In this document: positions 6,326 to 15,476 of the stretch, one piece after another
How positions within the stretch are numbered: the first letter of the stretch is position 1
How the letters are laid out: each line of letters starts with the position of its first letter
Source of the DNA: an uncultured Ruminococcus sp.
Lineage (GTDB): Bacteria; Bacillota; Clostridia; Oscillospirales; Ruminococcaceae
Assembly: GCA_900543105.1 (NCBI GenBank)
Contig: UQQA01000008.1
Location: forward strand, 1 to 41,801
Direction of reading: 5' to 3'
Length of the DNA stretch: 41,801 nt
Position numbers and translations under genes: made by a program
Notes under the pieces: generated by a model
Databases searched by the model: none
Told to the model about the DNA's origin: nothing
Seen by the model: only the letters and a program-made list of their open reading frames with translations

Positions 6326-7249
6326 ATGAGTTTTTCACATATTTCAGTTATGCTTGACGAATGTATCGAGGGTCTTGACATCAAGCCCGACGGCATTTAT
6401 ATAGACGGAACGTGCGGCGGTGCAGGACATTCCTGCGAGATAGCAAAGCGGCTCACCGACGGCGGCAGGCTTATCGGCATCGACCGTGACCCCGACGCTG
6501 TTGCGGCGGCGACCGAAAGGCTCGCACCTTACAATGCGGTCGTCAAAAAGGGAAACTTCTCCGATATGAAAGCTATCGCGGCAGAAGAAAACGTTGACAA
6601 AGTTGACGGGATCTTGCTCGACCTCGGAGTTTCATCGCACCAGCTTGACACGCTCGAACGTGGATTTTCCTACCACGGCGATGCTCCGCTCGATATGAGA
6701 ATGTCGCAGAGCGGCGTTTCCGCAAGGGATATCGTCAACGAAGCTTCTTACGAAGAACTCCGCAGGATATTCTGGGAATACGGTGAAGAAAAATTCTCCC
6801 CGAGGATCGCAGATACTATTATAAAAAGACGTGCGGACAAGCCTATCGAAACTACCTCCGAGCTTGCCGACATTATCTGCTCGTCCATCCCCGCAAAATT
6901 CAGACGTGAAAAAAATCCGTGCAAGAAGTCTTTTCAGGCTTTGCGAATAGCCGTAAACTGCGAGCTGGACGAGCTTGACAAGGCTCTTGACGACGGTTTT
7001 GATATGCTCAACAGCGGCGGCAGATTCGCGATAATCACTTTCCACTCGCTCGAAGACAGAATAGTCAAGCAGCGTTTTGCAAGCTTCTGCACAGGCTGCA
7101 CCTGCCCTCCCGATTTTCCGCAGTGTATATGCGGAAAGAAGCCGAGGGGAAAACTCGTCAACCGCAAACCGATAGAGGCAACCCCCGAAGAACTCGAACA
7201 CAATAAAAGAAGTCACAGCGCAAAGCTTCGCATCATCGAGAAGCTTTGA
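6326..7249 (+). CDS. rsmH: 16S rRNA (cytosine(1402)-N(4))-methyltransferase
   Basis: RsmH (formerly MraW) methylates N4 of C1402 in the decoding centre of 16S rRNA using S-adenosylmethionine. The 307-residue protein opens with HISVMLDECIEGL, has the SAM-binding GTCGGAGHSCEI motif, and contains the family-typical LLDLGVSSHQLD and FSYHGDAPLDMRM stretches. Near the C-terminus is a Cys-rich segment, CTGCTCPPDFPQCICGKKP, also common in the family. AAGGAGA precedes the ATG. It lies second in the dcw cluster between mraZ and ftsL, the conserved position. No anomalies are seen. Confidence 0.97.
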   Translation: MSFSHISVMLDECIEGLDIKPDGIYIDGTCGGAGHSCEIAKRLTDGGRLIGIDRDPDAVAAATERLAPYNAVVKKGNFSDMKAIAAEENVDKVDGILLDLGVSSHQLDTLERGFSYHGDAPLDMRMSQSGVSARDIVNEASYEELRRIFWEYGEEKFSPRIADTIIKRRADKPIETTSELADIICSSIPAKFRREKNPCKKSFQALRIAVNCELDELDKALDDGFDMLNSGGRFAIITFHSLEDRIVKQRFASFCTGCTCPPDFPQCICGKKPRGKLVNRKPIEATPEELEHNKRSHSAKLRIIEKL

Positions 7250-7272
7250 AAAGATAAAGAAAAGGATAAAAA

Positions 7273-7746
7273 ATGAACAGAGGAAACGCAGCATACGATC
7301 TTTCAAAATATGAAAACGCAGCACCCAAGCTTACGGACGGCGAAAAGTCAAAAATAGTTGTCCGCAGGGCAAAGCCTAAGCCGACGGCTTCAGCGCCGAA
7401 AATTCTTATAACCGCAGTAATGGCGGTGCTTGTTCTGAGCCTTGTGGTCTATCCGAAGGTCCAGCAGGCAACGGTAATGTCCGATATCAACAAACTCAAC
7501 GATCAGGTGATGATACTTGAGAGCGAAAACGTCCGTATGCAGACGGCTATCGAGAGCAAATCCGCGCTCAAAGCTGTCGAGGATTATGCCGTTGACGTTC
7601 TCGGAATGCAGAAACTCGACAAGTCGCAGATAGAATATCTGAGCATTGAAAACGGCAACGTCATCGATATTCCCGAAGAGAACGAAAACTTTTTTGTAAA
7701 GATAAAGCACTCATTTGAAGATTTTCTGGAATATCTCCGCGGATAA
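7273..7746 (+). CDS. ftsL: FtsL-like cell-division protein
   Basis: A 157-residue bitopic membrane protein: a basic cytoplasmic N-terminus of about 40 residues, one transmembrane segment (about 42-62, ILITAVMAVLVLSLVVYP), then an extracellular coiled coil (about 65-100, INKLNDQVMILESENVRMQT) and the segment DYAVDVLGMQKLD typical of FtsL/DivIC proteins. These form a complex with DivIB and the septal transpeptidase and help activate septal wall synthesis. Sequence identity within the family is low, so the call rests on topology and on the position between rsmH and the PBP. It is 23 bp after rsmH. Confidence 0.85.
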   Translation: MNRGNAAYDLSKYENAAPKLTDGEKSKIVVRRAKPKPTASAPKILITAVMAVLVLSLVVYPKVQQATVMSDINKLNDQVMILESENVRMQTAIESKSALKAVEDYAVDVLGMQKLDKSQIEYLSIENGNVIDIPEENENFFVKIKHSFEDFLEYLRG

Positions 7747-7929
7747 TCAAATAGAATTTTACAGCAGACTTTTGTGAACAAGCCTATTTTCCCGAAAAAT
7801 CTGCTGCGGCAATAGGGTTGTACCGTAGAAAATTGGTGCAGCCCGTATTTTGCTAATTAATACTATTTTTTTAAGAAATAGTATCTGTCGAATATTCCCC
7901 TCTTGCCCCTTTGGAAAGGAAGATCAAAT
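7747..7929. other. Structured spacer between ftsL and pbpB
   Basis: This 183-bp gap is the longest inside the mraZ-divIB run. It contains CAGCAGA...TCTGCTG (about 7762-7806) and an AT-only hairpin ATACTATTTT/AGAAATAGTAT (about 7860-7884). Neither is a convincing terminator and no strong promoter is visible. Confidence 0.4.
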
Positions 7930-10218
7930 TTGTCGCTGAAACCAACCAACTCCATGAAAAAGAAGCTGAATCTTGCCATTTTCCCTGCAATGATAATCTT
8001 TTCCGTTATTATTGTGGTGAATCTTTTCGGGATATCTATTACCAACAACGGCAAATATCAGGCCATGGCGAACAACAACCAGTTCCAGAGCACAGTCGTG
8101 AACGCGAACCGCGGCTCTATCTATGATGCAAACGGAAAAATTCTCGCCCAGTCTGCGACCGTTTATTCGATAGTCCTCAACCCGAACCGACTTAATGATG
8201 CGGATAATGAAAAGGTAGTGGAAGAAACGGGCAAGACCGAGCGCCAGCGTCAGATAGATGCCTGCGTGACGATACTTACCGAAGAGCTTGACAATGTTAC
8301 CGCCGGTGAGATACAGAAAAAGCTCTCCGACCTCAATTCAAAATGGTCGCTCGTTGCGAAGAGGATAGAAAAGCCTATCGCCGACAAAATTCTTCTCCGC
8401 GCTTCGGACGAGGGACTTGGCGACCTTATCTATACCAATGTTGACACAAGACGATACTATCCGCAGGGAACGCTCGCGGCTTCCGTTATCGGCTTCACCA
8501 ACTATGAGGGCGACGGCGTTTACGGCGTTGAATCCTACTACAATGATTACCTCAAAGGCGTTGACGGAAAGATAATCTCCGCCGTTGACGCAAACGGCAA
8601 CGAAATGCCTTATAAAAACGATAAGATATACGATTCGCAGGACGGAAACTCGCTGTATCTTACCCTCGATATGACGCTCCAGTATTACGTTGAAAAATAT
8701 CTTGAACAGGCGGTTATCGAAAACAACGTTCAGGAACGTGCCTGCGCTATCATTATGGACGTGAACACAGGCGCGATAAAGGCTATGGCTACTGTTGAAG
8801 GCTTCGACCTCAACGACAGAAACTCCATCTACTCAAAGAAAGACCTCAATTACCTTGCAGGACTTGAGGGAACGCCGGAATATGACGAAGAATATGCTTC
8901 GCTCCGTGAAAAACAGTGGAAAAACAAAGCCGTTACCGAGCTTTACAACCCGGGTTCGGTATTCAAGGTAGTAACGGGTTCCGCTGCTCTCGAAGAGGGC
9001 GCTATCACGCTCGATTCTACTTTCACCTGCAATCAGGCCATCGATGTCGCAGGTCAGATAATCCACTGCTGGTCGAGATATTCCCACGGTGCGCAGGACT
9101 TCACAACGGCTATGACAAACTCCTGCAACCCTGCTTTCATTCAGATAGGTCAGGCGCTCGGCAAGGAAAAATTCTGCAAGTATTTTGAAGCTTTCGGACT
9201 TACCGAACCTACGGGCATCGACCTCCCCGGCGAAGCGGACAGCATCTATGTAAAGCCCGAAAATATGGGCCCCGTTGAGCTTGCTTCAAGCTCATTCGGT
9301 CAGACAAGCAAGATCACACCTATCCAGATGATAACCGCTTATGCGGCTGTTGTAAACGGCGGTTATCTCGTTACTCCCTACGTTGTCAGCAAGATAGTTG
9401 ACACGAACGGAAATGTTATAAAGACTACCGAGACCTCGATAAAGCGTCAGGTCATCTCCGAAGAGACCTCCGCTCAGATGCGTCAGGTGCTTGAATCCGT
9501 TGTAAACAACAAGGGCGGCTCAAACGCTTATATCAAAGGCTATTCTATCGGCGGAAAATCGGGTACTTCCGAAAAGATCGACAAGATGAACCAGACGGGT
9601 GCGTCCGACCTTTATGTTTCGTCCTACTGCGGCTTTGCCCCTGCGAACGATCCCGACATCATTATGCTCGTAATGGTAGACGAACCGACAGCAAGGGATC
9701 AGAACGGCTCGCTCATGTACTACGGAAGCGTTGTTGCCTGCCCTGTTGTATCGAATACTTTCAAGGAGGCTCTCCCCTACCTTGGATATTACCCCGAATA
9801 CACCGATGATGAGCTTGAAGAGCTTGGCGTTACAGTTCCTAACGTTGAGGGTCAGACTCCCGAAGCCGCAGGCTCTACTCTTGAAGCACTCGATCTCCAG
9901 TACACAGTCATCGGCGACGGCGAATATGTCACTGCTCAGATACCGTCACGCGGAAGCTCGCTCCGCCGAAACGGAAAGGTCATACTCTATACGGAGGATA
10001 ACCCCGAAACCGATTATACGACCGTTCCGAACGTTATCGGAATGTCGCTTTCGGACGTAAACTATACCCTTACACAGGCAGACCTCAACTTCAAAGCAGG
10101 CGACGGTGCATCGAGCCATGCAGGAGCGGTCGCACACAGCCAGAACTACGCCGAGGGCGACATCGTGCCAAAGGGTACTATCATCGAAGTTTATTTCATC
10201 ATCAAAGACGAGGGATAA
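7930..10218 (+). CDS. pbpB: Class B penicillin-binding protein with two PASTA domains (FtsI/PBP2B type)
   Basis: A septal peptidoglycan transpeptidase of 762 residues. After a basic tail and an N-terminal membrane anchor (about 13-35) comes the pedestal with the RGSIYDANG motif. The transpeptidase domain has Ser343-x-x-Lys346 (GSVFK), Ser398-Cys-Asn400 (SCN) and Lys543-Ser-Gly-Thr (KSGT), the complete catalytic set. Two PASTA domains follow from about residue 632 (VPNVEGQTPE and VPNVIGMSLS). The start is TTG at 7930, with AAAGGAAG 7 nt upstream; the ATG at 7954 has no ribosome site. Two PASTA units resemble B. subtilis PBP2B more than SpoVD (one), and no second copy is here, so the vegetative division role is preferred. 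Confidence 0.93.
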   Translation: MSLKPTNSMKKKLNLAIFPAMIIFSVIIVVNLFGISITNNGKYQAMANNNQFQSTVVNANRGSIYDANGKILAQSATVYSIVLNPNRLNDADNEKVVEETGKTERQRQIDACVTILTEELDNVTAGEIQKKLSDLNSKWSLVAKRIEKPIADKILLRASDEGLGDLIYTNVDTRRYYPQGTLAASVIGFTNYEGDGVYGVESYYNDYLKGVDGKIISAVDANGNEMPYKNDKIYDSQDGNSLYLTLDMTLQYYVEKYLEQAVIENNVQERACAIIMDVNTGAIKAMATVEGFDLNDRNSIYSKKDLNYLAGLEGTPEYDEEYASLREKQWKNKAVTELYNPGSVFKVVTGSAALEEGAITLDSTFTCNQAIDVAGQIIHCWSRYSHGAQDFTTAMTNSCNPAFIQIGQALGKEKFCKYFEAFGLTEPTGIDLPGEADSIYVKPENMGPVELASSSFGQTSKITPIQMITAYAAVVNGGYLVTPYVVSKIVDTNGNVIKTTETSIKRQVISEETSAQMRQVLESVVNNKGGSNAYIKGYSIGGKSGTSEKIDKMNQTGASDLYVSSYCGFAPANDPDIIMLVMVDEPTARDQNGSLMYYGSVVACPVVSNTFKEALPYLGYYPEYTDDELEELGVTVPNVEGQTPEAAGSTLEALDLQYTVIGDGEYVTAQIPSRGSSLRRNGKVILYTEDNPETDYTTVPNVIGMSLSDVNYTLTQADLNFKAGDGASSHAGAVAHSQNYAEGDIVPKGTIIEVYFIIKDEG

Positions 10219-10240
10219 AATACTCGAAAGGCGGTTTTTT

Positions 10241-13120
10241 ATGAAATTAAGCGAACTTATCAACGACACTGTCGATACGATGCCGTCAAAAGCATCATTC
10301 ACGATCGGCTCGGAGGATGTTCTCGGCATCACCGACAACACCAAGGAAGTCGAACCGGGCTTTATATTCGTATGCGTAAAGGGCAAAAGCTTTGACGGAC
10401 ACTCCGCTGCCGAAGAAATGCTCGAAAACGGTGCTGTATGCGTTATTGCCGACCATGATCTCGGTCTGAAAAAGCAGATCGTCGTTTCCGATACAAGAAA
10501 ATTCTACGGTCTGCTCTGCGCAGCCTGGTTCACCCACCCCGAACGCCACCTTAAATTCATCGGCGTTACGGGAACGAACGGCAAGACCACAATGGCAACG
10601 CTCATCAAGGATATCCTCACACAGAACAAGCGCAAGGTCGGCTTTGTCGGCACAACGGGCGTTCTTATCTGCGGAAAGCCTTATCAGTCCGATTCCTCAA
10701 CACCGACGACCCCGCGTGTTTTCGAGCTTTTCAGCATCTTCAACGAGATGATGAACCGCGGCTGCGACACAGTTGTAATGGAGGTTTCCTCATTTGCACT
10801 CGAACAGAACCGAATAGGACCTGTTATCTTCGATATCGCTGTATTTACGAACCTCACGCAGGATCATCTCGATTATCACGAAACAATGGAAAACTACTAC
10901 GCAGCCAAGAAGAAGCTTTTCACCGAACACTGCAGGGCTGCTATCATCAATATCGACGACAGCTACGGAAAAAGACTTTACGAGGAGATAAAAGGCTGCG
11001 GCTGCGAGCGCATTTCCTACGGTCTGCATGAGCGTGCAGACATCACCTGCGAAAAGATACGCACAGCCGATACCCTCACAAAATTCTGGATAAATATCCA
11101 GAAAAAGAGCTTCCCCGTTACGCTCAATATGATAGGACTTTACAACGTTTCAAACGCAATGGCCGCTATCGTTGCCTGCGTAAAATCGGGCATCGGCATA
11201 AACAATGTTCTCCTTTCGCTCGAAAGGGCAAAGGGTGTGAGCGGCAGATGCGAGATCCTTTCCGACAAGAACGGATTCCTTGTCATAAGGGATTATGCGC
11301 ACAGTCCCGATGCGCTTGAAAATATGCTCCCTGCGCTGAAAACGCACACAAAGGGCAGACTTATCTGTCTGTTCGGCTGCGGCGGCGACCGTGACAGAAC
11401 AAAGCGTCCGCTTATGGCAAAGGCTGCCGAAAAATATGCAGACCTGCTCATCGTGACATCGGATAATCCGCGAAGCGAAGATCCCGATGCTATCATCGAT
11501 GAGATATGCGAGGGACTTTCGGGTCTGAAGCCTTATATCCGCATCACAGACCGAAAAGCCGCTATCAGGCGTGCTATCGCCATTGCCGAAAAGGGCGACG
11601 TTATCGTTCTCGCAGGAAAAGGTCACGAAGATTATCAGATACTCGCCAACGATGTCCATATCCATTTTGACGAAAAAGAGATCGTTGAAGAGATAATGAA
11701 AAACTATAAAAAGCCGCGCTTCAACCCAGATCTTCATGAATATATCACCGTAAATGATATCCTCGAATGTACGGGCGGCAAGCCGCAGGGCGTTCACGAT
11801 TACAATATGAGCGTTCACGCCGACGCTATCTTCTCCGATACAAGAGCAGCCGTAAAGGGCGGTGTTTTCATCGCTATCAAAGGCGAAAACTTCGACGGAA
11901 ACGACTTCGCAGCAAAGGCTGTCAAGGAGGGCGCTGCTTTTGCGATAACCGAACACGCAGTCCTCAACACGCCGTGCATCGTTGTAAAGGACACCCGCAA
12001 GGCTCTGCTCGACATTGCAAGATTTTTCCGCAGCCAGTTTCACCCTATCGTTGTCGGTCTTACGGGCAGCGTAGGAAAAACGACCACCAAGGATATGATC
12101 GCGCTCGCTCTTTCCGCTGAACACAGCGTTTACAAAACGCCTGCGAACCACAATAACGAGATCGGCGTTCCGTTCTCACTTTTAAAGCTCAATTCAAGCT
12201 GTACTGCGGCTGTTATTGAAATGGGAATGTCAGGCTTCGGCGAGATAGAACGCCTTTCAAAGTGCGTTCGCCCGACAGTCTGCCTCATCACGAACATCGG
12301 CCTTGCGCATATTGAAAAGCTCGGCTCGCAGGAGGGCATACTTCAGGCAAAGCTTGAAATTTTAAAGGGCGCAGACAAGGACGCTCCGCTCATTCTCAAC
12401 GGCGATGATAAGCTTCTTTGGAAAGTCCGCGAGGACTACGGAGAGTACAGAAAGGTCGTTACCTACGGCATCGAAAACAAGAACTGCGACTACACCGCAG
12501 AGGACATAAAGACCTACAATGACCGCATTTCCTTCAATGTTTGCCGCAATGGCGAAGTTATCACAGATGTTACGATATATTCGCTCGGCAGACACAATGT
12601 TTACAATGCTCTTGCGGCAGTAACGACCGCCGCCGTTGTAGGCTGCGACCCTACTTTGGCTGCGGAGATGCTCAGCGGCTATCAGCCCGATCAGCTCCGT
12701 CAGAATGTGCAGAAGCTCGGTCAGCAGACCGTTCTCGTTGACTGCTACAACGCTTCACCGACATCGATGAAAGCCGCTATCGATATGCTCTGCGACATCA
12801 AGCCTGCTGAGGGCGGCAGACACGTTGCCGTTCTCGGTGATATGCTCGAGCTTGGTGAAAAATCAGCTGAATATCACGCCGAGATAGGCGAATATGTTGC
12901 AAAAAAGGGCGTTGACCTGCTCGTTTGCTACGGAAAAGAAGCCGAAAACATCGCAAAGCGTGCCGATGAGCTTGGCTATCACGCAGGCTGGTCAACGGAA
13001 AAATCAAAGATACTCAACTTCCTTAAATTCAAGCTCCGTCCGGGCGATGTTGTGCTTTTCAAGGCGAGCCGAGGCGTTCATCTTGAAGAGATAATCGACG
13101 AATTTTACAAGGACTGCTAA
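10241..13120 (+). CDS. murE-murF: Fused MurE-MurF: two Mur ligases in one polypeptide
   Basis: One uninterrupted frame of 959 residues carries two complete Mur ligases. Residues about 1-485 are MurE, adding the third stem-peptide residue, with P-loop TGTNGKTT (about 110-117) and the DNPRSEDP motif (from 408), which marks meso-diaminopimelate addition. From about 500 the frame continues as MurF, adding D-Ala-D-Ala, with P-loop TGSVGKTT (about 608-615), EMGMSGFGEIERL and NASPTSMKAA. The ATG at 10241 follows GAAAGGCGG; the longer upstream frame overlaps pbpB and is rejected. MurE-MurF fusions are known in a few bacteria such as Bordetella. It lies 22 bp after pbpB and 51 bp before mraY. No frameshift or lost catalytic motif was seen. 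Confidence 0.95.
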   Translation: MKLSELINDTVDTMPSKASFTIGSEDVLGITDNTKEVEPGFIFVCVKGKSFDGHSAAEEMLENGAVCVIADHDLGLKKQIVVSDTRKFYGLLCAAWFTHPERHLKFIGVTGTNGKTTMATLIKDILTQNKRKVGFVGTTGVLICGKPYQSDSSTPTTPRVFELFSIFNEMMNRGCDTVVMEVSSFALEQNRIGPVIFDIAVFTNLTQDHLDYHETMENYYAAKKKLFTEHCRAAIINIDDSYGKRLYEEIKGCGCERISYGLHERADITCEKIRTADTLTKFWINIQKKSFPVTLNMIGLYNVSNAMAAIVACVKSGIGINNVLLSLERAKGVSGRCEILSDKNGFLVIRDYAHSPDALENMLPALKTHTKGRLICLFGCGGDRDRTKRPLMAKAAEKYADLLIVTSDNPRSEDPDAIIDEICEGLSGLKPYIRITDRKAAIRRAIAIAEKGDVIVLAGKGHEDYQILANDVHIHFDEKEIVEEIMKNYKKPRFNPDLHEYITVNDILECTGGKPQGVHDYNMSVHADAIFSDTRAAVKGGVFIAIKGENFDGNDFAAKAVKEGAAFAITEHAVLNTPCIVVKDTRKALLDIARFFRSQFHPIVVGLTGSVGKTTTKDMIALALSAEHSVYKTPANHNNEIGVPFSLLKLNSSCTAAVIEMGMSGFGEIERLSKCVRPTVCLITNIGLAHIEKLGSQEGILQAKLEILKGADKDAPLILNGDDKLLWKVREDYGEYRKVVTYGIENKNCDYTAEDIKTYNDRISFNVCRNGEVITDVTIYSLGRHNVYNALAAVTTAAVVGCDPTLAAEMLSGYQPDQLRQNVQKLGQQTVLVDCYNASPTSMKAAIDMLCDIKPAEGGRHVAVLGDMLELGEKSAEYHAEIGEYVAKKGVDLLVCYGKEAENIAKRADELGYHAGWSTEKSKILNFLKFKLRPGDVVLFKASRGVHLEEIIDEFYKDC

Positions 13121-13171
13121 GGAAACCGCCGCTTGGCTTTTCCAATATTAAAATAAAAGGAGAGCGTCACA

Positions 13172-14179
13172 ATGCCGTTCTGGATAAATCTTATCGTTGC
13201 ACTCACCGCTTTTGCGGTTTCGGCAGTAATGGGCAAATTTCTCATTCCGCTGCTTAAAAAGATCCATTTTGGTCAGACTATATATGATAAAGGCCCGTCC
13301 TGGCACAAGGATAAGCAGGGCACTCCGATAATGGGCGGATTTATGTTCGTATTCGGCTCGGCGATTGCGATCGCTGTCGGCTATGCTTTGTACCGCTACA
13401 GAACGGCTGATGTCACACTGCCCGACAACACGGGACTTTACCGCCTGCTCGCAGGATATATCTTCGCTCTTCTGAATATGGTGATCGGCTTCACGGACGA
13501 TTATATCAAGGCTGTAAAAAAGCAGAACCTCGGACTCAAGCCGAAGCAGAAAATGGTGATGCAGTTCATCTTCTCGGCAGCTTTCCTTTATGTTCTGTAT
13601 GTCCTCGGCGACACGAAAACAACGCTCAATTTCTACTGGGCAGAGCTTGACATCGGCTGGTTCTACTATCCGTTTATGCTGCTCGTTATCGTGTTCCTCA
13701 CGAATGCCGTAAACCTCACGGACGGCATTGACGGACTTTGCGGTTCGGTAACTGTAATTTCGATGATATCGTTCGCAACGCTCTGTTCCGCTATGGGAAA
13801 CCACGAATACTCCATATATTCCATCGCTGTTGCAGGCGGCTGCCTTGGCTTCCTCGTATGGAATCTTCACCCTGCAAAGGTATTTATGGGCGACACGGGT
13901 TCGATGTTCCTCGGCGGTGCTGTCGTTGCGATAGGACTTGTGACAAGGCAGCATCTTCTGCTTGCGATGATCGCGATAGTATATATCTGCGAAGCACTTT
14001 CTGTTGTAATTCAGGTAACTTATTTCAAGCTCACTCACGGAAAGCGCCTTTTCAAAATGTCACCTATACATCATCACTTTGAGCTTTGCGGCATGAACGA
14101 ATATCAGATAGTTATAAGCTTCTCCGCAGTCGGACTTATCGCAGGCGTTATCGCAAACCTTATCTACAAGCTTTGCTGA
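13172..14179 (+). CDS. mraY: Phospho-N-acetylmuramoyl-pentapeptide-transferase
   Basis: MraY moves phospho-MurNAc-pentapeptide from UDP to undecaprenyl phosphate, making lipid I in the cytoplasmic membrane. The 335-residue, about ten-helix protein has the catalytic Asp pair 109-110 (GFTDDYIKA), NLTDGIDGL (181-189), FMGDTGS (238-244) and the HHHFE cluster (300-304). KGPSWHKDKQGTPIMGG near the N-terminus is also a family hallmark. AAAGGAGAG precedes the ATG. The next gene is ftsW after 40 bp; murD, which normally lies between them, is absent. Confidence 0.97.
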   Translation: MPFWINLIVALTAFAVSAVMGKFLIPLLKKIHFGQTIYDKGPSWHKDKQGTPIMGGFMFVFGSAIAIAVGYALYRYRTADVTLPDNTGLYRLLAGYIFALLNMVIGFTDDYIKAVKKQNLGLKPKQKMVMQFIFSAAFLYVLYVLGDTKTTLNFYWAELDIGWFYYPFMLLVIVFLTNAVNLTDGIDGLCGSVTVISMISFATLCSAMGNHEYSIYSIAVAGGCLGFLVWNLHPAKVFMGDTGSMFLGGAVVAIGLVTRQHLLLAMIAIVYICEALSVVIQVTYFKLTHGKRLFKMSPIHHHFELCGMNEYQIVISFSAVGLIAGVIANLIYKLC

Positions 14180-14219
14180 CACATCTTTGCTGAAAAATAA
14201 GAAAGGAATGGTCGTTTTA

Positions 14220-15452
14220 ATGGCAGCTTCATCGGGAGCTATCCCTCAGAAAAACCACAAAAGAGCCGACCGCCGCAAGGAGATGACCTCAGAGGGCGTT
14301 TCACGCGGATATTCGGAAAAGCCGTTATCGGGCAATATTGATTACCCTTTTCTCATAATCCTTATGACGCTGCTTGCACTCGGTATCCTTATGATGTTCT
14401 CCGCAAGCTATGCCTGGGCTATCCAAGAGGGCTTGGAGGGAACATATTATGCAAAAAAACAGATCGCAATGGCCGCAGTCGGCATCATCGGTATGCTCAT
14501 CGTTGCGCATATAGATTATCATATCCTGCGCAAGCCGATAATAGTTTTCGGACTTTTCGGAGTGGCTTCGCTGCTTATGCTCATGTGCCGCATCGGACCA
14601 TTCAAGGACCCTCACCATTACTCTTACCGCTGGGTAAAGTTCGGTCCTCTCCCCTCTTTCCAGCCGTCCGAGATCATGAAATTTGCGGTAATAGTTCTTT
14701 TCGCTTACCTTATCTCGATCAATTATTCCAAGCTCAAATATGCGAAATACGGTATTCTTCCGTTTATGATGTGCCTTGGCTTTGTCATCGGACTTATGGC
14801 GATACAGCCGCATATTTCGGGTACTATCATCATCTGCGCTATCGGCGTTGTGATGATGTTCGTCGGCGGAACAAATATCAAGCATCTTATGATACTCGGA
14901 ATGATCGGCGTAGTAGGACTTGTGCTGCTGGTATTGCTGCTGTCGGCGAAGTTCGGATTTACCTACTTTGAGGACAGAATGATCTCCTGGCGTGACCCTT
15001 TCAATGAAAATGCCCCTGCGGAAACGTGGCAGACGAAGAACTCACTCATCGCGATAGGCTCGGGCGGATTGTTCGGACTTGGGTTCGGAAATTCCCGTCA
15101 GAAGTTTCTTTATCTCCCCGAAGCAAAGAACGACTTCGTTTTCGCCGTTGTGTGTGAAGAGCTCGGCTTTATCGGAGCTATCGTCGTAATAGTTCTTTTC
15201 CTGCTTTTCATCGGAAGAGGATTTTTCATCGCATCGAGAGCTTTCGATAAATTCGGAATGATGCTCGCAACGGGACTTACCGTTCAGATCGGTATTCAGG
15301 CGCTCCTCAACATCGCCGTTGTCACGAACACTATCCCGAACACGGGCGTTTCGCTCCCGTTTTTCAGCTACGGAGGAACGGCACTCATCATGCAGCTTTT
15401 GCAGATGGGCGTTATCCTGAGCGTTTCGCGCTATACTTCTTCAGATGAATAA
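14220..15452 (+). CDS. ftsW: FtsW, septal peptidoglycan glycosyltransferase (SEDS family)
   Basis: A 410-residue SEDS protein with about ten transmembrane helices. It polymerises lipid II together with the class B PBP encoded upstream. Motifs seen are MMFSASYAWA in helix 1, KFGPLPSFQPSEIMK, a large extracellular loop with EAKNDFVFAVVCEELGF, and the C-terminal NTIPNTGVSLPFFSYGGTAL. ATG at 14220 is chosen because GAAAGGAATGG lies about 10 nt before it, the same spacing pattern as the following murG; a frame starting at 14187 has no such site. The basic 35-residue N-terminus is cytoplasmic. RodA or SpoVE are alternatives by sequence, but the dcw setting favours FtsW. Confidence 0.93.
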   Translation: MAASSGAIPQKNHKRADRRKEMTSEGVSRGYSEKPLSGNIDYPFLIILMTLLALGILMMFSASYAWAIQEGLEGTYYAKKQIAMAAVGIIGMLIVAHIDYHILRKPIIVFGLFGVASLLMLMCRIGPFKDPHHYSYRWVKFGPLPSFQPSEIMKFAVIVLFAYLISINYSKLKYAKYGILPFMMCLGFVIGLMAIQPHISGTIIICAIGVVMMFVGGTNIKHLMILGMIGVVGLVLLVLLLSAKFGFTYFEDRMISWRDPFNENAPAETWQTKNSLIAIGSGGLFGLGFGNSRQKFLYLPEAKNDFVFAVVCEELGFIGAIVVIVLFLLFIGRGFFIASRAFDKFGMMLATGLTVQIGIQALLNIAVVTNTIPNTGVSLPFFSYGGTALIMQLLQMGVILSVSRYTSSDE

Positions 15453-15476
15453 AGATCCGAAAGGAATGGTCATAAA

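Noticed and set aside
11150..12151. 333-codon open frame on the minus strand inside murE-murF
   Set aside because: It is antisense to a gene with intact motifs in both halves, has no ribosome site or family resemblance, and is Cys/Arg-rich as expected of a shadow frame.
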